From Nitrospirota bacterium (GTDB lineage: Bacteria > Nitrospirota > Nitrospiria > Nitrospirales > Nitrospiraceae): 7,783 nucleotides of DNA. Below the pieces are notes generated by a model. It did not search any database, was not told the origin of the DNA, and saw nothing but the letters and a program-made list of their open reading frames with translations. Below, in pieces: positions 7,281-7,783 of the stretch. The translations under genes and the position numbers were made by a program. Each line of letters begins with the position of its first letter. Within the stretch, counting starts at the first letter, position 1. The stretch is from the NCBI GenBank assembly GCA_016222925.1, contig JACRQB010000106.1, positions 1 through 7,783 on the forward strand, read 5' to 3'.

Positions 7281-7302
7281 AGTGAGCCAAAGGAACGGGG
7301 CA

Positions 7303-7594
7303 ATGACGAGAACGAGGCGCAATCACGGGGCTCCCTTTATGGCGCAAGCGCCCGTGGTGGTAGGTAAAGGCGACAAGAGGCTGGCCGAGGTAGCCCAATA
7401 ATGTCGTGTTCATCCTACGCTGATGACGGAATAGAAGCAGCAGTTGATAGCATGGTCACAGACATGTTTGGCGCAACAAAACTGCCGTCGGAGGCCCAGG
7501 ATCTCAAAACCCTCCACGCGAAGATCTGGCGCTGGAGAATGAGTTTTTAGAAGGGGCGATCATCGAGGCGGGTTTGGTGAGGGTAAACCGATGA
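7303..7594 (+). pseudogene. IS3-family orfA (helix-turn-helix transposase subunit), multiply disrupted
   Basis: ATG 7303 starts MTRTRRNHGAPFMAQAP, matching the N-terminus of IS3-family OrfA proteins (compare MKRTRRNHGATFKAQV in copy 2). The frame hits TAA at 7399-7401, yet the homology continues in the same frame as CRVHPTLMTE, then TAG at 7432-7434 where a Trp is expected (ITEWKQQL in relatives), then KQQLIA. Near 7453-7461 the homology shifts to frame 3 as DMFGATKLPSEAQDLKTLHAKI (7461-7526, 22 codons). After 7526 a loss of about seven bases shifts it to frame 2: LENEFLEGAIIEAGLVRVNR, stop at 7592-7594. Two nonsense codons and two frameshifts indicate an old copy. Intact relatives bind the element ends and act with OrfB through programmed frameshifting or coupling. 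Confidence 0.78.
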
Positions 7595-7674
7595 TCGACC
7601 GCACGCACTCTTTGCCTGTCATACCGCAATGCCAGTCGCACAGAGAGGGGGCTCCGGAAAATCAGACAGTGTGA
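7591..7674 (+). pseudogene. IS3-family orfB (DDE transposase), truncated after the first codons
   Basis: ATG 7591 overlaps the orfA stop as ATGA. The frame reads MIDRTHSLPVIPQCQ, the standard start of OrfB in this IS3 group (MIDRTHALPVVRQCQ in relatives), then departs at about base 7635 into SHREGAPENQTV and a TGA at 7672-7674. The whole rve/DDE integrase domain is missing. The cut probably marks the insertion or recombination point of the second element. Confidence 0.65.
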
Positions 7675-7698
7675 TAAGTGGGAGCCTGGCTTCACGAA

Positions 7699-7716
7699 CG
7701 CCACCAGATGGTGGCG
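7699..7716 (+). promoter_or_regulatory. Perfect subterminal hairpin in the IS leader
   Basis: CGCCACCA (7699-7706) and TGGTGGCG (7709-7716) form a perfect eight-base-pair stem with a GA spacer, ending five bases before the AAAGGAG site of orfA. Hairpins in this position in IS elements are known to limit translation from transcripts that read in from outside; that role here is inference. Copy 1 keeps only the right-hand side of this region, and in diverged form. Confidence 0.5.
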
Positions 7717-7734
7717 AACCAAAGGAGCGAGGCA

Positions 7735-7783
7735 ATGAAGAGAACACGACGGAATCACGGAGCGACCTTCAAGGCACAGGTGG
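7735..7783 (+). CDS. IS3-family orfA, 5' end only (copy 2)
   Basis: ATG 7735 follows AAAGGAG (7721-7727) by seven bases and reads MKRTRRNHGATFKAQV to the window edge. This is the canonical N-terminus of the OrfA subunit of IS3-family transposases: a basic head before the helix-turn-helix. Only 16 codons are visible, so integrity beyond this cannot be judged. It differs from copy 1 at several positions (Lys2, Thr11, Lys13, Val16), each toward the family norm, so this copy looks younger or still under selection. Confidence 0.7.
   Translation, partial: MKRTRRNHGATFKAQV

Larger units (their letters stand above)
7281..7674 (+). mobile_element. Decayed IS3-family element, copy 1 (no left end, orfB truncated)
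   Basis: This holds a full-length but broken orfA and the first codons of orfB in the ATGA-overlapping order typical of IS3-family elements. Its leader and first codons (from about 7281) parallel those of a second copy starting 432 bases later. No terminal inverted repeat is seen upstream, where the sequence becomes a different repeat, and orfB similarity stops near 7635. The element cannot move by itself. Confidence 0.75.
7672..7783 (+). mobile_element. Left end of a second IS3-family element, copy 2 (runs off the window)
   Basis: Sequence from about 7670 onward is a leader with a strong hairpin, a ribosome binding site and an orfA start that matches the family without damage. The exact left terminus is uncertain: TGTGATAAGTGGGAGCC at 7670-7686 or TGATAAG at 7672 are candidates because IS3 ends often begin TG, but no right end is in view to compare. 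It sits where copy 1 orfB breaks off, so it may be inserted into copy 1. Confidence 0.6.

Noticed and set aside
7504..7758. 84-codon minus-strand frame across the IS copies
   Set aside because: It is antisense to orfA/orfB remnants and crosses the joint between two IS copies, with no start signal.

Overview
The window is a stretch of a bacterial surface-polysaccharide (exopolysaccharide / O-antigen-like) locus, all read on the + strand, that runs into insertion-sequence debris at its right edge. Base composition is close to balanced. Gene content resembles the exopolysaccharide loci that accompany exosortase/PEP-CTERM systems in Nitrospira-like bacteria and some Proteobacteria. That placement is inferred from gene mix, IS type and a structured intergenic repeat; nothing here proves the taxon, and no exosortase gene is in view.

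Layout: (1) 1-213, the end of a GNAT/FemAB-like acyltransferase entering from the left. (2) 232-2609, two GT4-fold glycosyltransferases translationally coupled by a 4-base overlap. (3) 2614-4421, an asparagine-synthase-type amidotransferase, four bases behind the second glycosyltransferase; it is broken near its 3' end by an apparent internal deletion that also shifts the frame. (4) 4422-4601, a non-coding gap with a weak hairpin and a good ribosome binding site at its end. (5) 4602-5972, a polytopic O-antigen ligase/polymerase. (6) 5973-6177, a gap with at most a tiny doubtful reading frame. (7) 6178-7195, an SGNH/GDSL hydrolase gene whose membrane anchor and catalytic domain lie in different frames with the usual linker missing. 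(8) 7196-7783, a structured repeat, a decayed IS3-family element (orfA with two stops and two frameshifts, orfB cut off after about 15 codons) and the start of a second, apparently intact IS3 copy.

Together the genes would build and modify a polysaccharide: two glycosyltransferases extend a lipid-linked glycan in the cytoplasm, the amidotransferase may amidate a sugar acid, the Wzy/WaaL-like protein polymerises or transfers the glycan at the periplasmic face, and the acyltransferase and SGNH protein add or remove acyl groups. Two separate genes carry internal out-of-frame deletions, so either the locus is decaying near mobile elements or the assembly has collapsed at these points. I see no clearly new biological system; the most useful leads are the paired deletions, a changed active-site position in the amidotransferase, and the nested IS copies.
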